A DNA stretch of 64,000 nt from Pantoea sp. Cy-639 (GCF_011752525.1 NZ_VWXI01000011.1:124001-188000), one strand, 5' to 3'; shown: positions 56,401 to 63,863, counted from the stretch's first letter. Program-made: numbers and translations. Notes: a model not told the origin generated them from the letters alone.

Positions 56401-58068
56401 GCTAGCGTCCACGCCTGGTTGTCGACCGAGTGCCTGGCTGATGTGTTCGGGAGCCTGGGCATCGTCGACTTTGCCTTGCAGGTGCAATTCCATTGCCAGG
56501 GCCGGCAGTTGTGCGCGCAACTGTGCCATCAGCAGCCGTTGGCGTTCTTCACGCTGGCTGACATCGGTGAGCAGCATGCGGCGCAGCAGGGCAGGGTAGG
56601 TGCTACCAATATCGAGGTTGCTGATCACGGCCCGCAGGTAGTGTTCATTCATCCAGGCCGGGAGTGGTGTATCTGTGGTGGAAGCCAGGGTGATCCGGCC
56701 TGGCTTGAGCAGGCCGAGATTGCCGATTGCCAACTGGGCCAGCGTGAAGTCCAACGGGTTCTCTTCGCCAGACATCACGATGCCGCCCTGCCCAGGCAGT
56801 GCGGCAGCGGTCACCTGGTAATTGGTGACTCGCACCTGCTCGGGTGTGCAGGTCGTTCCGGGATGATCCGCGGCGAAACGCGCGGCCAGTTGCTGGTTGG
56901 CGAAGGTTTCGGCATCGGGCACGTCGTCCAGCCAGAACCGCCCTCGGGCGTCATGGTAGCGCTGTGCGACATCGACCAGCAGCGTGCTGTAGCGCATCAG
57001 TGGCCGACCTTTGGCGTTGCGCAGCCACTCGGGCAATTGCGTCGAAAGGCTTCTGCGCTGTGCGGCCTCGGTTTCATTGCATAGGTCGATCAGCGATGTG
57101 AAGCGGTCCAGGTCGAGGCTCAGGGTGATGGCGTCGAGCTTGTTCTGAGCGTTGGCGGCGATCTGCTCGATGAGCTGTAGTTGCTGTTGCAGCAACCCTA
57201 GCGCCTGGTTCTCGAAGGCGGAGGGGAATTGAAAGTCGAGTTCTATTGTGTAGGGCGTGAGGGGGGAATTGGCGTTGCGGTAACGGCGAATCGCATTCAG
57301 CACGGATTGCCGTGATTCGAATCTGAGCAGCTTGCCGCTCAGGGTGTAGAGCAGCGTCAGGTTGCGTTCCGGGTCTAGGTCTCGGTGTTCGATCAGGACC
57401 GCACTGGCAAGGTCCACATCCAGGTCGCCATCGGCGGAGAAGTTGGCGGCGAGGCCGGTCACCGTCAGGCCCCGGGTATTTTGCCAATGGCTGCGGGTCG
57501 CCGCGAGCGGGTAGGCGTGCACCAGTCTGGCTGTGGTCAGGGCGAACTGAGGCCAGCTGCTGTCCTTGGCGCAGGAGGCTATTGCCTGTTGGAACTGGTC
57601 GTGAAGGTAGTTTGCATACCAGCGCCATGGCGTCTCGCCTTGCTGGTCAAAGCGCCGCCAGTAGCCGATCAGTTGCTGTTGGTAGGCCTCCAGCAGCAGC
57701 GGGCCGGTCTCGTTGATCAGTAGCTCTGCCTCGTGTAGGTCGATCACTACCTGGCCACTCGGATCGCTGTCCAGCCGGGTGGTGAGGAAGTCGGCGCCGT
57801 CGTTCAGGTTGAGCGTGCTGCGTTGGCAGTAGCGCTCCACCAGGACTTGCGCCAGGGGGCGGATCCAGGCGTGGTCGGTGTGTGGATGGCGGCTGTCCAG
57901 GAACAACTGGAGAGGGTCGTGTGGGCTGCCGGGGTAGTGTGCCTGCCATCGCTCGAGTAGCAGCTGTTCGGCGCTTTCCAGCAGGGTGGGGCGGTCGCTG
58001 AAGCGTCGGGCGACCTCGCAGTCGAGGCTGCTGAACTGTGCCAGGCGTTGATGAAGATTGTCGTTCAT
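53464..58068 (-). CDS. Giant dermonecrotic-toxin-like (DUF6543-type) protein
   Basis: A 1534-residue protein of a Pseudomonas family usually annotated as dermonecrotic toxin domain-containing. Supporting segments: the N-terminus MNDNLHQRLAQFSSLDCEVA and LLERWQAHYPGSPHDPLQLF; a middle region LLRRMLLTDVSQREERQRLL, SCLLYRPLHQDSLLYFHDRL and PGALQDDLLYRLPAEDRRFY, like DUF6543; a hydrophobic helix near residues 760-790; then a long, helical and probably coiled-coil region (about 1000-1450). The C-terminus is VDFLDEYSISHNGQVLWYAH, typical of the family. No leucine-rich repeats, NEL domain or signal peptide are seen. ATG 58068 behind AGAGG is preferred to 58098. Toxicity is inferred from the family only. 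Confidence 0.78.
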   Translation of the reverse strand: MNDNLHQRLAQFSSLDCEVARRFSDRPTLLESAEQLLLERWQAHYPGSPHDPLQLFLDSRHPHTDHAWIRPLAQVLVERYCQRSTLNLNDGADFLTTRLDSDPSGQVVIDLHEAELLINETGPLLLEAYQQQLIGYWRRFDQQGETPWRWYANYLHDQFQQAIASCAKDSSWPQFALTTARLVHAYPLAATRSHWQNTRGLTVTGLAANFSADGDLDVDLASAVLIEHRDLDPERNLTLLYTLSGKLLRFESRQSVLNAIRRYRNANSPLTPYTIELDFQFPSAFENQALGLLQQQLQLIEQIAANAQNKLDAITLSLDLDRFTSLIDLCNETEAAQRRSLSTQLPEWLRNAKGRPLMRYSTLLVDVAQRYHDARGRFWLDDVPDAETFANQQLAARFAADHPGTTCTPEQVRVTNYQVTAAALPGQGGIVMSGEENPLDFTLAQLAIGNLGLLKPGRITLASTTDTPLPAWMNEHYLRAVISNLDIGSTYPALLRRMLLTDVSQREERQRLLMAQLRAQLPALAMELHLQGKVDDAQAPEHISQALGRQPGVDASQWTIRQLGFIKSPGADADYPRNTWLIEPLSPSAQSCLLYRPLHQDSLLYFHDRLALFVAISTPGALQDDLLYRLPAEDRRFYAHGGFLEPHLFFPIDDPASVPFGKPPAVILALDPPPVDLGQALYLACVNESIARFEERSASTAQTRWEHWKTLGWLLFNTLLPLAGSTLGKVAWLAQMEVALAEFVETEPVRDPTRHELAMIDLLVNIAMLLFSHSLMRLRLEQESILPTATLPVDPSTPATEPEPASTELVTRQNFNFSWSTPDRTLNAEQQGNLDKLQANLTLSQLGTPAPIGPFQGLYLHDSRFYAVLAHERHPVVDGKIIRVTTRQAYEVRHDSERQQMRIIGPDQTPGPWLRQDELGRWALDLGLYYKGKGGMPITEHMERMRLQRQNALEAADALISADKAAFDSKAREMTTLEKLVAATRDDKTLSTCQDKLSQLATFWLNHLEHLKSRNALAPMKNFRMAQAAALRQESFCQLVLHKLLKQRFDPHRTQLSQLVEQHQRGQPLDEADTRITTQRLEQQAQLLERMLENNARLRHTHDALARLAGPRFEQIVKWRDLAASVPANAKTELILRFLQAENLVNQLTLLHDLSLEAAFWLDRTWDNLQLGIAQRLSVLAQPQVDAEANVRLLQSISERLQTSQRQLQILLDLTADAGTPDTIRQLQVGVEHLLRDVARDLAELPDYPPVSTLGQLRHRLPGLIETAEHGVLLAKPRPDDATTVDLPGPETHTPGRTYQLRQGSWVELKPVKAAPGSTGRSLKRLLKESAALMARTREEVASVRRAGNRYLPVEIEESVLHQRARLLNQVEAIEARLTADNATDEGIQGLDAEGTARTLRAEAEALQEQATRLRLEAALAQKPRMAEVQFLIEQGQVQLARVGTRVRLARVKGRPVDFLDEYSISHNGQVLWYAHFHYAAQEAAKVDFTAGHLKTLAQRHAAGQQVTEANGSVSEVYRAPITTAAASAHFFNL

Positions 58069-58419
58069 GATGTCGGACCTCTGGGATAAGAGGTCCATCA
58101 GGCCGCACTACGTTCCTTTGTGTGCGCTAGCCCGTTATCGCTCGTTGCCAATGGGCTGGCAGACCAGCATTTGTTGCCGCATATTGCCTATGTGCGCTTA
58201 CCAGACGCGTCCCTTATGGAAAATACGCCACCAATGGGCGGATTCCTGGTCATTTCACTCGAATCCCCTTTCATTTAGGTTGCCCGCCGCCGTTTCGCAC
58301 CTTAGACTGCCGCCCCCTGTAAAAGAGTGCCGGTTGGCGCTTGAAGAATTCCGCGGCCGACGCGATGGCGTCGGCGGCACCCGAATCGCCCATATGCACA
58401 TTTTTTCATAGAGAAATCG
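58069..58419. other. Intergenic region between the giant toxin-like gene and dksA2
   Basis: 351 bases with no convincing gene. It must hold divergent promoters for both neighbours. A perfect hairpin, GCCGACGC-GATG-GCGTCGGC at 58356-58375, lies about 45 bases before the dksA2-like ATG. The stretch 58391-58419 is T-rich, then AGAGA provides a weak Shine-Dalgarno. No Zur-like dyad was convincing by eye. Confidence 0.5.
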
Positions 58420-58824
58420 ATGACCAAGGAACAGTTGCTGGCCATGTCGGCCGATGACTACATGAACGCCGAGCAGCTCGCGTTCTTCACCGCGATGCTG
58501 CAAGCGATGAAAGTCGAAACCCATGAGCGCATCGAGCTCAGCCGCACCGCCATCGAAAGCCTGGACAGCCCGTCGGACCCTGCCGACGTGGCTTCGGTCG
58601 AGGAAGAGCGCACCTGGCTGGTCAACGCCATCGATCGCGACCAGCGTCTGCTGCCGCAACTGGAGATGGCCCTGGACCGGATCGGCGACGAAAGCTTCGG
58701 CTGGTGCGACGACAGCGGCGAGCCGATCGGCTTGAAGCGCCTGCTGATCAGCCCTACCACCAAGTACTGCATCGAAGCCCAGGAGCGCCACGAACAGCTC
58801 GACCGCCATCAGCGGCAGATCTGA
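58420..58824 (+). CDS. dksA2: DksA2-type transcription factor without a full zinc finger
   Basis: A 134-residue TraR/DksA-family protein that binds the RNA polymerase secondary channel and, with ppGpp, tunes initiation. The coiled-coil (ALQAMKVETHERIELSRTAI; DSPSDPADVASVEEERTWLV) has the Asp-x-x-Asp/Ala tip. The zinc-finger region reads FGWCDDSGEPIGLKRLLISP then TTKYCIEAQERHEQ, so only two of the four cysteines of canonical DksA are left. This matches zinc-independent DksA2 of P. aeruginosa, which substitutes for DksA under zinc limitation. A strong terminator follows. Confidence 0.93.
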   Translation: MTKEQLLAMSADDYMNAEQLAFFTAMLQAMKVETHERIELSRTAIESLDSPSDPADVASVEEERTWLVNAIDRDQRLLPQLEMALDRIGDESFGWCDDSGEPIGLKRLLISPTTKYCIEAQERHEQLDRHQRQI

Positions 58825-58839
58825 TCCGCCTCCCTGCGC

Positions 58840-58880
58840 AAGGCCCCACGGAGCAGTCCCTGGGGCCTTCGTGTTTTTTT
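58840..58880 (+). terminator. Rho-independent terminator of dksA2
   Basis: AAGGCCCCA pairs with TGGGGCCTT around 12 bases, followed by CGTG and seven T residues. This is a textbook intrinsic terminator 15 bases past the stop. Confidence 0.9.
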
Positions 58881-58930
58881 GCCTTGCATCAAGGGCGGCG
58901 GCCTTGTGGGCCGTTGTGCGTGGATGAGAA

Positions 58931-59151
58931 GTGCAGGTAGGCGAGATCGCCGAAGGTACCCGAACCTACCGCACCCAGCTCGATACCTTGTTCGAGGCGA
59001 TGGCCCAGGTGCGTGGCGACGCTACGTGCCCACCCACAACGCCCGTGACACCAGCGAACTGATGCATGACCTGTCCGTACCGATCATCGTCCAGGGTCGG
59101 CATTGGGGAGGCTTGTGCCTGGGGTATCGCCCCGAGTCCGGGCGCGACTGA
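58931..59151 (+). pseudogene. Frameshifted remnant of a methyl-accepting chemotaxis protein C-terminus
   Basis: From 58931 one frame reads VQVGEIAEGTRTYRTQLDTL then FEAMAQVRGD. Near 59020 the homologous sequence moves to another frame (YVPTHNARDTSELMHDLSVP then IIVQGRHWGGLCLGY) and stops at 59149-59151. This order matches the C-terminal segment of some Pseudomonas chemoreceptors (VRGDGYVPTHN..., then SVPI.V.GRHWG...). Receptor, HAMP and signalling domains are absent. It is therefore a decayed fragment with at least one frameshift. Confidence 0.68.
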
Positions 59152-59164
59152 GACGTTTGTTGCT

Positions 59165-59202
59165 GCCAGTGCAATACAGCTGTACTGGCCTAGGCTTTTT
59201 TT
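59165..59202 (+). terminator. Terminator-like hairpin after the chemoreceptor remnant
   Basis: GCCAGT at 59165-59170 pairs with ACTGGC at 59184-59189; between them lies the palindrome ACAGCTGT. CTAGGC and a run of seven T residues follow. It is probably the original terminator of the lost chemoreceptor gene. Confidence 0.55.
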
Positions 59203-59265
59203 CGCGGCAGACAGGACGTATCATGCGCACATCGTTAGGTTGCTAATTAAATTCCGGAGGGAATG

Positions 59266-59460
59266 ATGAATAGCCGAGTCGATGTGGCCGTGATGATTGG
59301 TACTGGTGTGCCGCAGTCGTTGCAAGCCCTTGGCAAGCGGATCTGTTGGGTGGTGTTGGTCGATGGCGAGCGGCGCGGCACTGCGTTCGCCAGCCGCGAC
59401 GAAGCCGTGGAGTGCCAGACAGCCTGGCAGGCCCAATTGGCCAGGTGCCAGGCGGCCTGA
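59266..59460 (+). CDS. Small hypothetical protein
   Basis: A 64-residue protein (MNSRVDVAVMIGTGVPQSLQ then ALGKRICWVVLVDGERRGTA, FASRDEAVECQTAWQAQL). A strong GGAGGG lies just upstream; of two adjacent ATGs (59263, 59266), the second has better spacing. The short strand-helix layout is compact and protein-like, but the family is not recognised. It is convergent with the next small gene, 5 bases away. Confidence 0.6.
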   Translation: MNSRVDVAVMIGTGVPQSLQALGKRICWVVLVDGERRGTAFASRDEAVECQTAWQAQLARCQAA

Positions 59461-59465
59461 GGCAT

Positions 59466-59651
59466 TCAGCGCTCGAGGCGACGGGCCAGTTCGCAGGCGT
59501 CCTCGTGCCGTTGGCGAAATCCTCGCACCCGGCCAGTGGTGCGTTCGGCAATGTGGTAGAAGGCGATGCCGGCAGGAATAACGATGTAACGTGGAATTAT
59601 CGAGTAGGAATTTTCGCTGGACTCTCGACGAATTTCAGTGTTTTCGTGCAT
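59466..59651 (-). CDS. Small conserved hypothetical protein
   Basis: A 61-residue protein (MHENTEIRRESSENSYSIIP then RYIVIPAGIAFYHIAERTTG, RVRGFRQRHEDACELARRLE). The RYIVIPAGIAFYHI---TG-V-GFR--H-DACELAR pattern recurs in small pseudomonad proteins of unknown function. A good GAGGAG lies 8 bases before ATG 59651. It is convergent with the 59266 gene. No function assigned. Confidence 0.72.
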   Translation of the reverse strand: MHENTEIRRESSENSYSIIPRYIVIPAGIAFYHIAERTTGRVRGFRQRHEDACELARRLER

Positions 59652-59962
59652 ATTCGCTCCTCTGTAATGCGCGGCTGAAACCTCGTGGCCCTTTCTGGCG
59701 AAAACGCTGGCACGGTTTGTCGCATCCTTTCTGACTTTTTACTGTCAGACATTACGTTTCCCATTATGGATCCATGCCGAAGCGTACTTCGGGCGGCCCT
59801 GCGGTGGCTGGGTGAATCTTTTCCCGGTTGCCCATCGAGCGTGCTGCGCAGATGCTTCGTTGCCCGGTTCCGCGGCCCGCGGGCCTGATTAGAAATGGCA
59901 GCCACCTGACGCGACAGGCGTATGTGGCGTGGCCGGTTGCAATCGATGTGAGGAGCCTTTCA
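59652..59962. other. Intergenic region with divergent promoters
   Basis: 311 bases without a convincing gene, although one frame stays open from 59828 into the next gene. The dyad TCTGAC-TTTTTACT-GTCAGA at 59730-59749 is the only clear structure and may be an operator for the minus-strand gene. Confidence 0.4.
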
Positions 59963-60433
59963 TTGGCAGTCAGTACTCTGGATACCCATGCGTTGTTCGC
60001 CTTGGGCGACTTGCGCGCCAAGCTGGTCAAACTGTTCCATGGGCGATTCGTCTATGTCACCGAGCAGAACCCGGAAGGCCTGTACATGGCCGAGATCGAC
60101 ACCGACAGTGCCATGGTGGTCGATGATAAGCAGCGTCTGGAATTGAAAGTGGGAGACCACTTCCGCGCCGCCGTGTTGCCCAGCCGAGAGGGCGGCAAGC
60201 TGGAACTGCGTTTTCGCGAGATCAAGCTGAATGTCTATGGGCAGGGCGACTATGCTTTCGTCTCGGTGCCGGAGGGTGACGGTATCGTCTTTCGTGACGG
60301 CCACGGCGTGATGCTGGTGTTCGCCGCGCAGCAGCAGGTCCAGGAAGGCCTGGGCAAATTGCTCAAGGCTGTGACCGGCAAGGTGGCGAAGTGGCGCAAA
60401 GGTGAGCTGAGCACCTTCAAGGCCAGCGAATGA
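59963..60433 (+). CDS. Conserved hypothetical protein with TTG start
   Basis: A 156-residue soluble protein, beta-rich in its middle. It begins (M)AVSTLDTHALFALGDLRAKL and continues FHGRFVYVTEQNPEGLYMAE, KLELRFREIKLNVYGQGDYA, FVSVPEGDGIVFRDGHG. No ATG lies in frame near the start; the TTG at 59963 is chosen because GAGGAG at 59950-59955 is well placed for it (a GTG at 59948 overlaps that motif). The family is not recognised. The next small gene overlaps by 4 bases, so they form a pair. Confidence 0.7.
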   Translation: MAVSTLDTHALFALGDLRAKLVKLFHGRFVYVTEQNPEGLYMAEIDTDSAMVVDDKQRLELKVGDHFRAAVLPSREGGKLELRFREIKLNVYGQGDYAFVSVPEGDGIVFRDGHGVMLVFAAQQQVQEGLGKLLKAVTGKVAKWRKGELSTFKASE

Positions 60434-60624
60434 GTGAATCCCGGGCGGACTTTCACCGCCAGCACCAGGCCCAGGCCATCCAGGAGGCCGAACGGCTGCT
60501 GGCACGGCGTGATGAGCTGCAAGGCGGTTGGCTTGGCTGGGTGGCGGGAGAGCTCTATCGACTCAAGCCCGCACCCTATGCGGCGATGGTACGGCGTGAA
60601 CTGCAGCGGTTGAGCCAGGGTTGA
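60430..60624 (+). CDS. Small hypothetical protein coupled to the preceding gene
   Basis: A 64-residue basic protein (MSESRADFHRQHQAQAIQEA then ERLLARRDELQGGWLGWVAG, ELYRLKPAPYAAMVRREL), mostly helical by appearance. Its ATG overlaps the TGA of the upstream gene (ATGA). It is convergent with mnhG. No family recognised. Confidence 0.72.
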   Translation: MSESRADFHRQHQAQAIQEAERLLARRDELQGGWLGWVAGELYRLKPAPYAAMVRRELQRLSQG

Positions 60625-60652
60625 GGGTGTGGCGAGCATGCTCGCTTTCCAG

Positions 60653-60671
60653 GCGCCGGTATTGCCGGCGC
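60653..60671. terminator. Hairpin between convergent small gene and mnh operon
   Basis: GCGCCGG pairs with CCGGCGC around 5 bases. Nearby, GCGAGCATGCTCGC (60632-60645) is a second perfect palindrome. Together they probably end transcription from both sides. Confidence 0.5.
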
Positions 60672-60690
60672 ATGGCCTGACCCAAACTCG

Positions 60691-61056
60691 TCAGTTGCCC
60701 CGGTCCTTGCCGCTGCTGACTTCCTCGGGGACTGCTTCTCCCGAGGTGCGTTTGCGAAACAGTGCGGCCCGAGCCAGCAGCAGGGTGGTCACCGGTACGG
60801 TGATCGACAGCAGGATCGGAATCAGCCAGGCGTGCAGCACCGGGCTCTGCTTGAGCACGGAAAAGTACAGCACCGAGGCCAGCGCCACGCACCAGGCACC
60901 AAGGGTCGAGGCCAGCGCCGGAGGGTGCATGCGCTGGAAGAAGTCCTTCAGGCGAATCAGGCCGATGGCGCCGATCAGGGCGAACAGGCTACCCAGCAGC
61001 AGCAGGGCAGACACCAGCAATTCCAGCCAGAACGGCAGTTCGACGGCCTCGTTCAT
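60691..61056 (-). CDS. mnhG: Multi-subunit Na+/H+ antiporter subunit G
   Basis: A 121-residue membrane protein with three hydrophobic segments (LELLVSALLLLGSLFALIGA; GAWCVALASVLYF; AWLIPILLSITVPVTTLLLA). The motif GLIRLKDFFQRMHPPALAST is the MnhG/PhaG signature. It is the last subunit gene of the Mrp-type Na+(K+)/H+ antiporter operon, and its ATG overlaps the mnhF stop. The complex exports cations for pH and salt homeostasis. Confidence 0.94.
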   Translation of the reverse strand: MNEAVELPFWLELLVSALLLLGSLFALIGAIGLIRLKDFFQRMHPPALASTLGAWCVALASVLYFSVLKQSPVLHAWLIPILLSITVPVTTLLLARAALFRKRTSGEAVPEEVSSGKDRGN

Positions 61057-61331
61057 TCGATCACCTCGCCACGCAACAAGAACTTGGCCAGGGCAAAAGA
61101 GCCGACAAAGCCGAACAGGGCAATCATCAGCGCGCCCTCGAAATAAGTGTCGCTGGCGTAGCGAATGCCCAGCACCAGCATCATCAGCATGCCCAGGATG
61201 TACAGGTAGTCCAGCGCCAGTACCCGGTCCTGGGCGGAGGGGCCGCGGAACAGCCGGATCAGCGCCAGGCCCATGGCCAGGGCGAAGATGAACAGGCTGG
61301 CGAGGACGGCATGGGCGAGCAGTCCGCTCAT
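61053..61331 (-). CDS. mnhF: Multi-subunit Na+/H+ antiporter subunit F
   Basis: A 92-residue protein with three membrane helices. LIRLFRGPSAQDRVLALDYL, then GMLMMLVLGIRYASDTYFEG, is the MnhF/PhaF pattern. It overlaps mnhE and mnhG by 4 bases each (ATGA), so translation is coupled along the operon. Confidence 0.94.
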   Translation of the reverse strand: MSGLLAHAVLASLFIFALAMGLALIRLFRGPSAQDRVLALDYLYILGMLMMLVLGIRYASDTYFEGALMIALFGFVGSFALAKFLLRGEVIE

Positions 61332-61846
61332 TCGAAGATCTCCATCAGCGGGCGTTCATAGGTGTGCTTGAAGTGCTCGATGAATGCCGCTTCATCCTCC
61401 AGGTCGAACACATGCAAGAGCAGGACGCTGCGGTCCAGGGCCAACTCCGACCAGACGGTGCCGGGCACCACCGTGGTGATCATCGACAGTGCCGCCAGCC
61501 CGTGGGCGTCGCGCAGATGCAGCGGAATGTGCACGAAGGCCGAGCGTGGCGCTCGGCTGCCGGCACGCAGCACGCCGCGGGCAACCTGCAGGTTGGAGAG
61601 CACCACGTCGATGCCGACCCGGCAGATCAGCCGGGCAATCACCAGGGGGCGGCGCACGTGGGCGTACTGTGGGCGCAGCGGCGCCATCAGGATTGGCGCC
61701 AGCACGCCGAGGGCCGCGCCCAGCAGCAGGTTGCCCGGGCTTAGCGACAGATTCAGCAGCAGCCACAGCCCGAGCAGCGCCACTGATAGCAGTGGCGCGG
61801 GGAACAGCCGGTTCAGGACCGTGGATTGGCGAGCGGGATGGTTCAT
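61328..61846 (-). CDS. mnhE: Multi-subunit Na+/H+ antiporter subunit E
   Basis: A 172-residue protein with two N-terminal helices (LLSVALLGLWLLLNLSLSPG; LLGAALGVLAPILMAPL), then VGIDVVLSNLQVARGVLRAG and MITTVVPGTVWSELALDRSV, typical of MnhE/PhaE. The C-terminal acidic tail (HVFDLEDEAAFIEHFKHTYE) is also usual. The start at 61846 overlaps the mnhD stop. Confidence 0.93.
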   Translation of the reverse strand: MNHPARQSTVLNRLFPAPLLSVALLGLWLLLNLSLSPGNLLLGAALGVLAPILMAPLRPQYAHVRRPLVIARLICRVGIDVVLSNLQVARGVLRAGSRAPRSAFVHIPLHLRDAHGLAALSMITTVVPGTVWSELALDRSVLLLHVFDLEDEAAFIEHFKHTYERPLMEIFE

Positions 61847-63522
61847 GGCTGCGTCTCGTTGGCCAGGGTGGTAGGGCCCGGCAGGGTCCGGGTCGACATC
61901 ACCGCTTTTATGTAGGCGTCGGGTGCTTGCAGGCTGGCCGCGGTGTCCTGGGTATAGCGCAGCAAGGGTTCGGCCTTGAGGCTGAGGAACACGCACAGCC
62001 CCAGCAGGATGACGATAGGCAGGCACTCATAGCGGCGCAGGCGCGGCGAAGGACGCTCCTCGGGTTTCCAGAACCGCTGGATACCGAGCCGGCCGAAGGC
62101 GATCAGCGAAGCCATGCCCGACAGCACCAACAAGCTGACCAGGGTCCAGCCGGCGGTACCCAGCGCTTGCTCGGGTGCGACGCCGAGCCCTTGAGGATTG
62201 AACAGCGCGCTGATCAGGTTGAGCTTGCCAATGAACCCCGACAACGGCGGCATGCCGATGATCAGCAGGGCGCAGGCGATGAAGCTCAGGCCGAGGAATG
62301 CCATGGTCCAGGGGATGATCTGGCCGATCACCACCTTCTGCTCGTCGTCGAGGTTTATGCCCTTGGGTGGATGCGGCGATTCCAGTGGCGAAGGAATGAC
62401 ATCCTCCTCATCGTCCAGCGGTGCCTCGTTGGCCGAGCGCGAGCGCTCCACCAGCTCGGCCAACAGGAACAGCGCGCACAGCGCCAGGGTCGAGCTGGCC
62501 AGGTAGAACAAGGCGGCACCGGTGACGACTGCCTGGCCGAAGCCCACGGCAGCCATCAGGGTCCCGGCCGAGACCAGGATGCTCAGCGCCGCCAGGCGCT
62601 CCAGACGCTGGGCGGCAAGGATCGACACCGCCGCCACCGCGAGTGTCGCCAGGCCGCCGTACACCAGCCATTCGCCACCGAAGTGCGCCGAGGCGCCAGC
62701 CTGGCCGGAGAACAGCAGGGTCCACAGGCGCAGTATCGCGTAGAGGCCGACCTTGGTCATGATTGCGAACAGCGCCGCGACCGGCGCGCTGGCCGATGAG
62801 TAGGCTGGCACCAGCCAGAAATTCAGCGGCCAGATCCCGGCCTTGGCGAGGAAGGCGATGGCCAGGATTGCCGCGCCGGCATGCAGCAGGCCGCGATCGG
62901 CCTCTGGCACCAGCGGGATCTTCAGTGCCAGGTCGGCCATGTTCAGGGTGCCGGTCACGCCGTAGAGCATGGCCGCACCGACCAGGAACAGCGACGAGGC
63001 GAACAGGTTGATGGCGATGTAGTGCAGGCCAGCCTTGACCCGTGCCCGCCCGGAACCGTGCAGCAGCAGGCCATAGGACGCGGCCAGCAACACTTCGAAG
63101 AACACGAACAGGTTGAACAGGTCGGCGGTCAGGAAGGCGCCGTAGAGGCCCATCAGCTGGATCTGGAACAAGGCGTGGAAACTGGCGCCGGCGCCGTCCC
63201 AGCGGGCCCGGGCGAACAACAAGGCGCAGCTGCCGACGATGCCGGTGAGCACCAGCAGCAATGCCGACAGGTGATCCACCACCAGGGTGATGCCGAACGG
63301 CGCAGGCCAGTTGCCCGGCAGGTACACACCGATGGACTCGGCCTGGCCCTGGGTGCGCACCCACAGCAGCAGCGACACGGCAATGCCCAGCCCGGTGAAG
63401 GTCGACAGCAGGTTCAGGCGTGCCTTCAGCCAGCGGTGTTTCTCGCCGATCAGCAGCATCAGCGCAGCGGTCAGCAGCGGCAGCAGGATCGGTGCAATGA
63501 TCAGTTGGCTCATCCCGCTCAT
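61843..63522 (-). CDS. mnhD: Multi-subunit Na+/H+ antiporter subunit D
   Basis: A 559-residue proton-channel-type subunit related to complex I NuoM/NuoN. About 14 helices are seen, with conserved FHALFQIQLMGLYGAFLTAD, LFNLFVFFEVLLAASYGLLL (channel glutamate), AFLAKAGIWPLNFWLVPAYS (key lysine) and APVAALFAIMTKVGLYAILR. It conducts the H+ half of antiport. An acidic insert (NEAPLDDEEDVIPSPLESPH) sits between late helices. ATG 63522 overlaps the mnhC stop; ATG 63513 is a possible alternative. Confidence 0.95.
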   Translation of the reverse strand: MSGMSQLIIAPILLPLLTAALMLLIGEKHRWLKARLNLLSTFTGLGIAVSLLLWVRTQGQAESIGVYLPGNWPAPFGITLVVDHLSALLLVLTGIVGSCALLFARARWDGAGASFHALFQIQLMGLYGAFLTADLFNLFVFFEVLLAASYGLLLHGSGRARVKAGLHYIAINLFASSLFLVGAAMLYGVTGTLNMADLALKIPLVPEADRGLLHAGAAILAIAFLAKAGIWPLNFWLVPAYSSASAPVAALFAIMTKVGLYAILRLWTLLFSGQAGASAHFGGEWLVYGGLATLAVAAVSILAAQRLERLAALSILVSAGTLMAAVGFGQAVVTGAALFYLASSTLALCALFLLAELVERSRSANEAPLDDEEDVIPSPLESPHPPKGINLDDEQKVVIGQIIPWTMAFLGLSFIACALLIIGMPPLSGFIGKLNLISALFNPQGLGVAPEQALGTAGWTLVSLLVLSGMASLIAFGRLGIQRFWKPEERPSPRLRRYECLPIVILLGLCVFLSLKAEPLLRYTQDTAASLQAPDAYIKAVMSTRTLPGPTTLANETQP

Positions 63523-63863
63523 TCCTCACGCTCCCGGCCATCCACGTGGTCGGTGCCGGTCAGGCCGCGCGAGGCGAGCAATACCACCAGGAACAGGGCG
63601 GTCATGGCGAAGCTGATGACGATGGCGGTGAGCACCAGGGCCTGGGGCAGAGGGTCGGTGTAGTGCAGCAGGTCCTGAGGGACGCCGTCCTTGATGATCG
63701 GCTCCTTGCCGATGAACAGGCTGCCCATGCTGAAGATGAACAGGTTGACCCCGTACGACAGCAGGCATAGGCCCATGATCACCTGGTAGGTACGCGGGCG
63801 CAGCACCAGCCACACTCCGGAGGCGGCCAGGACGCCGATGGCGACTGCAATGACTTCTTCCAT
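63519..63863 (-). CDS. mnhC: Multi-subunit Na+/H+ antiporter subunit C
   Basis: A 114-residue protein related to NuoK, with three helices. VLRPRTYQVIMGLCLLSYGV NLF and PLPQALVLTAIVISFAMTAL are the MnhC/PhaC signatures. Its ATG shares one base with the mnhA stop (TGATG), so the genes are coupled. Confidence 0.95.
   Translation of the reverse strand: MEEVIAVAIGVLAASGVWLVLRPRTYQVIMGLCLLSYGVNLFIFSMGSLFIGKEPIIKDGVPQDLLHYTDPLPQALVLTAIVISFAMTALFLVVLLASRGLTGTDHVDGREREE

Noticed and set aside
59713..59728. TGGCACGGTTTGTCGC as a sigma-54 promoter
   Set aside because: The -24 part fits, but the -12 element lacks TTGC at the required spacing.
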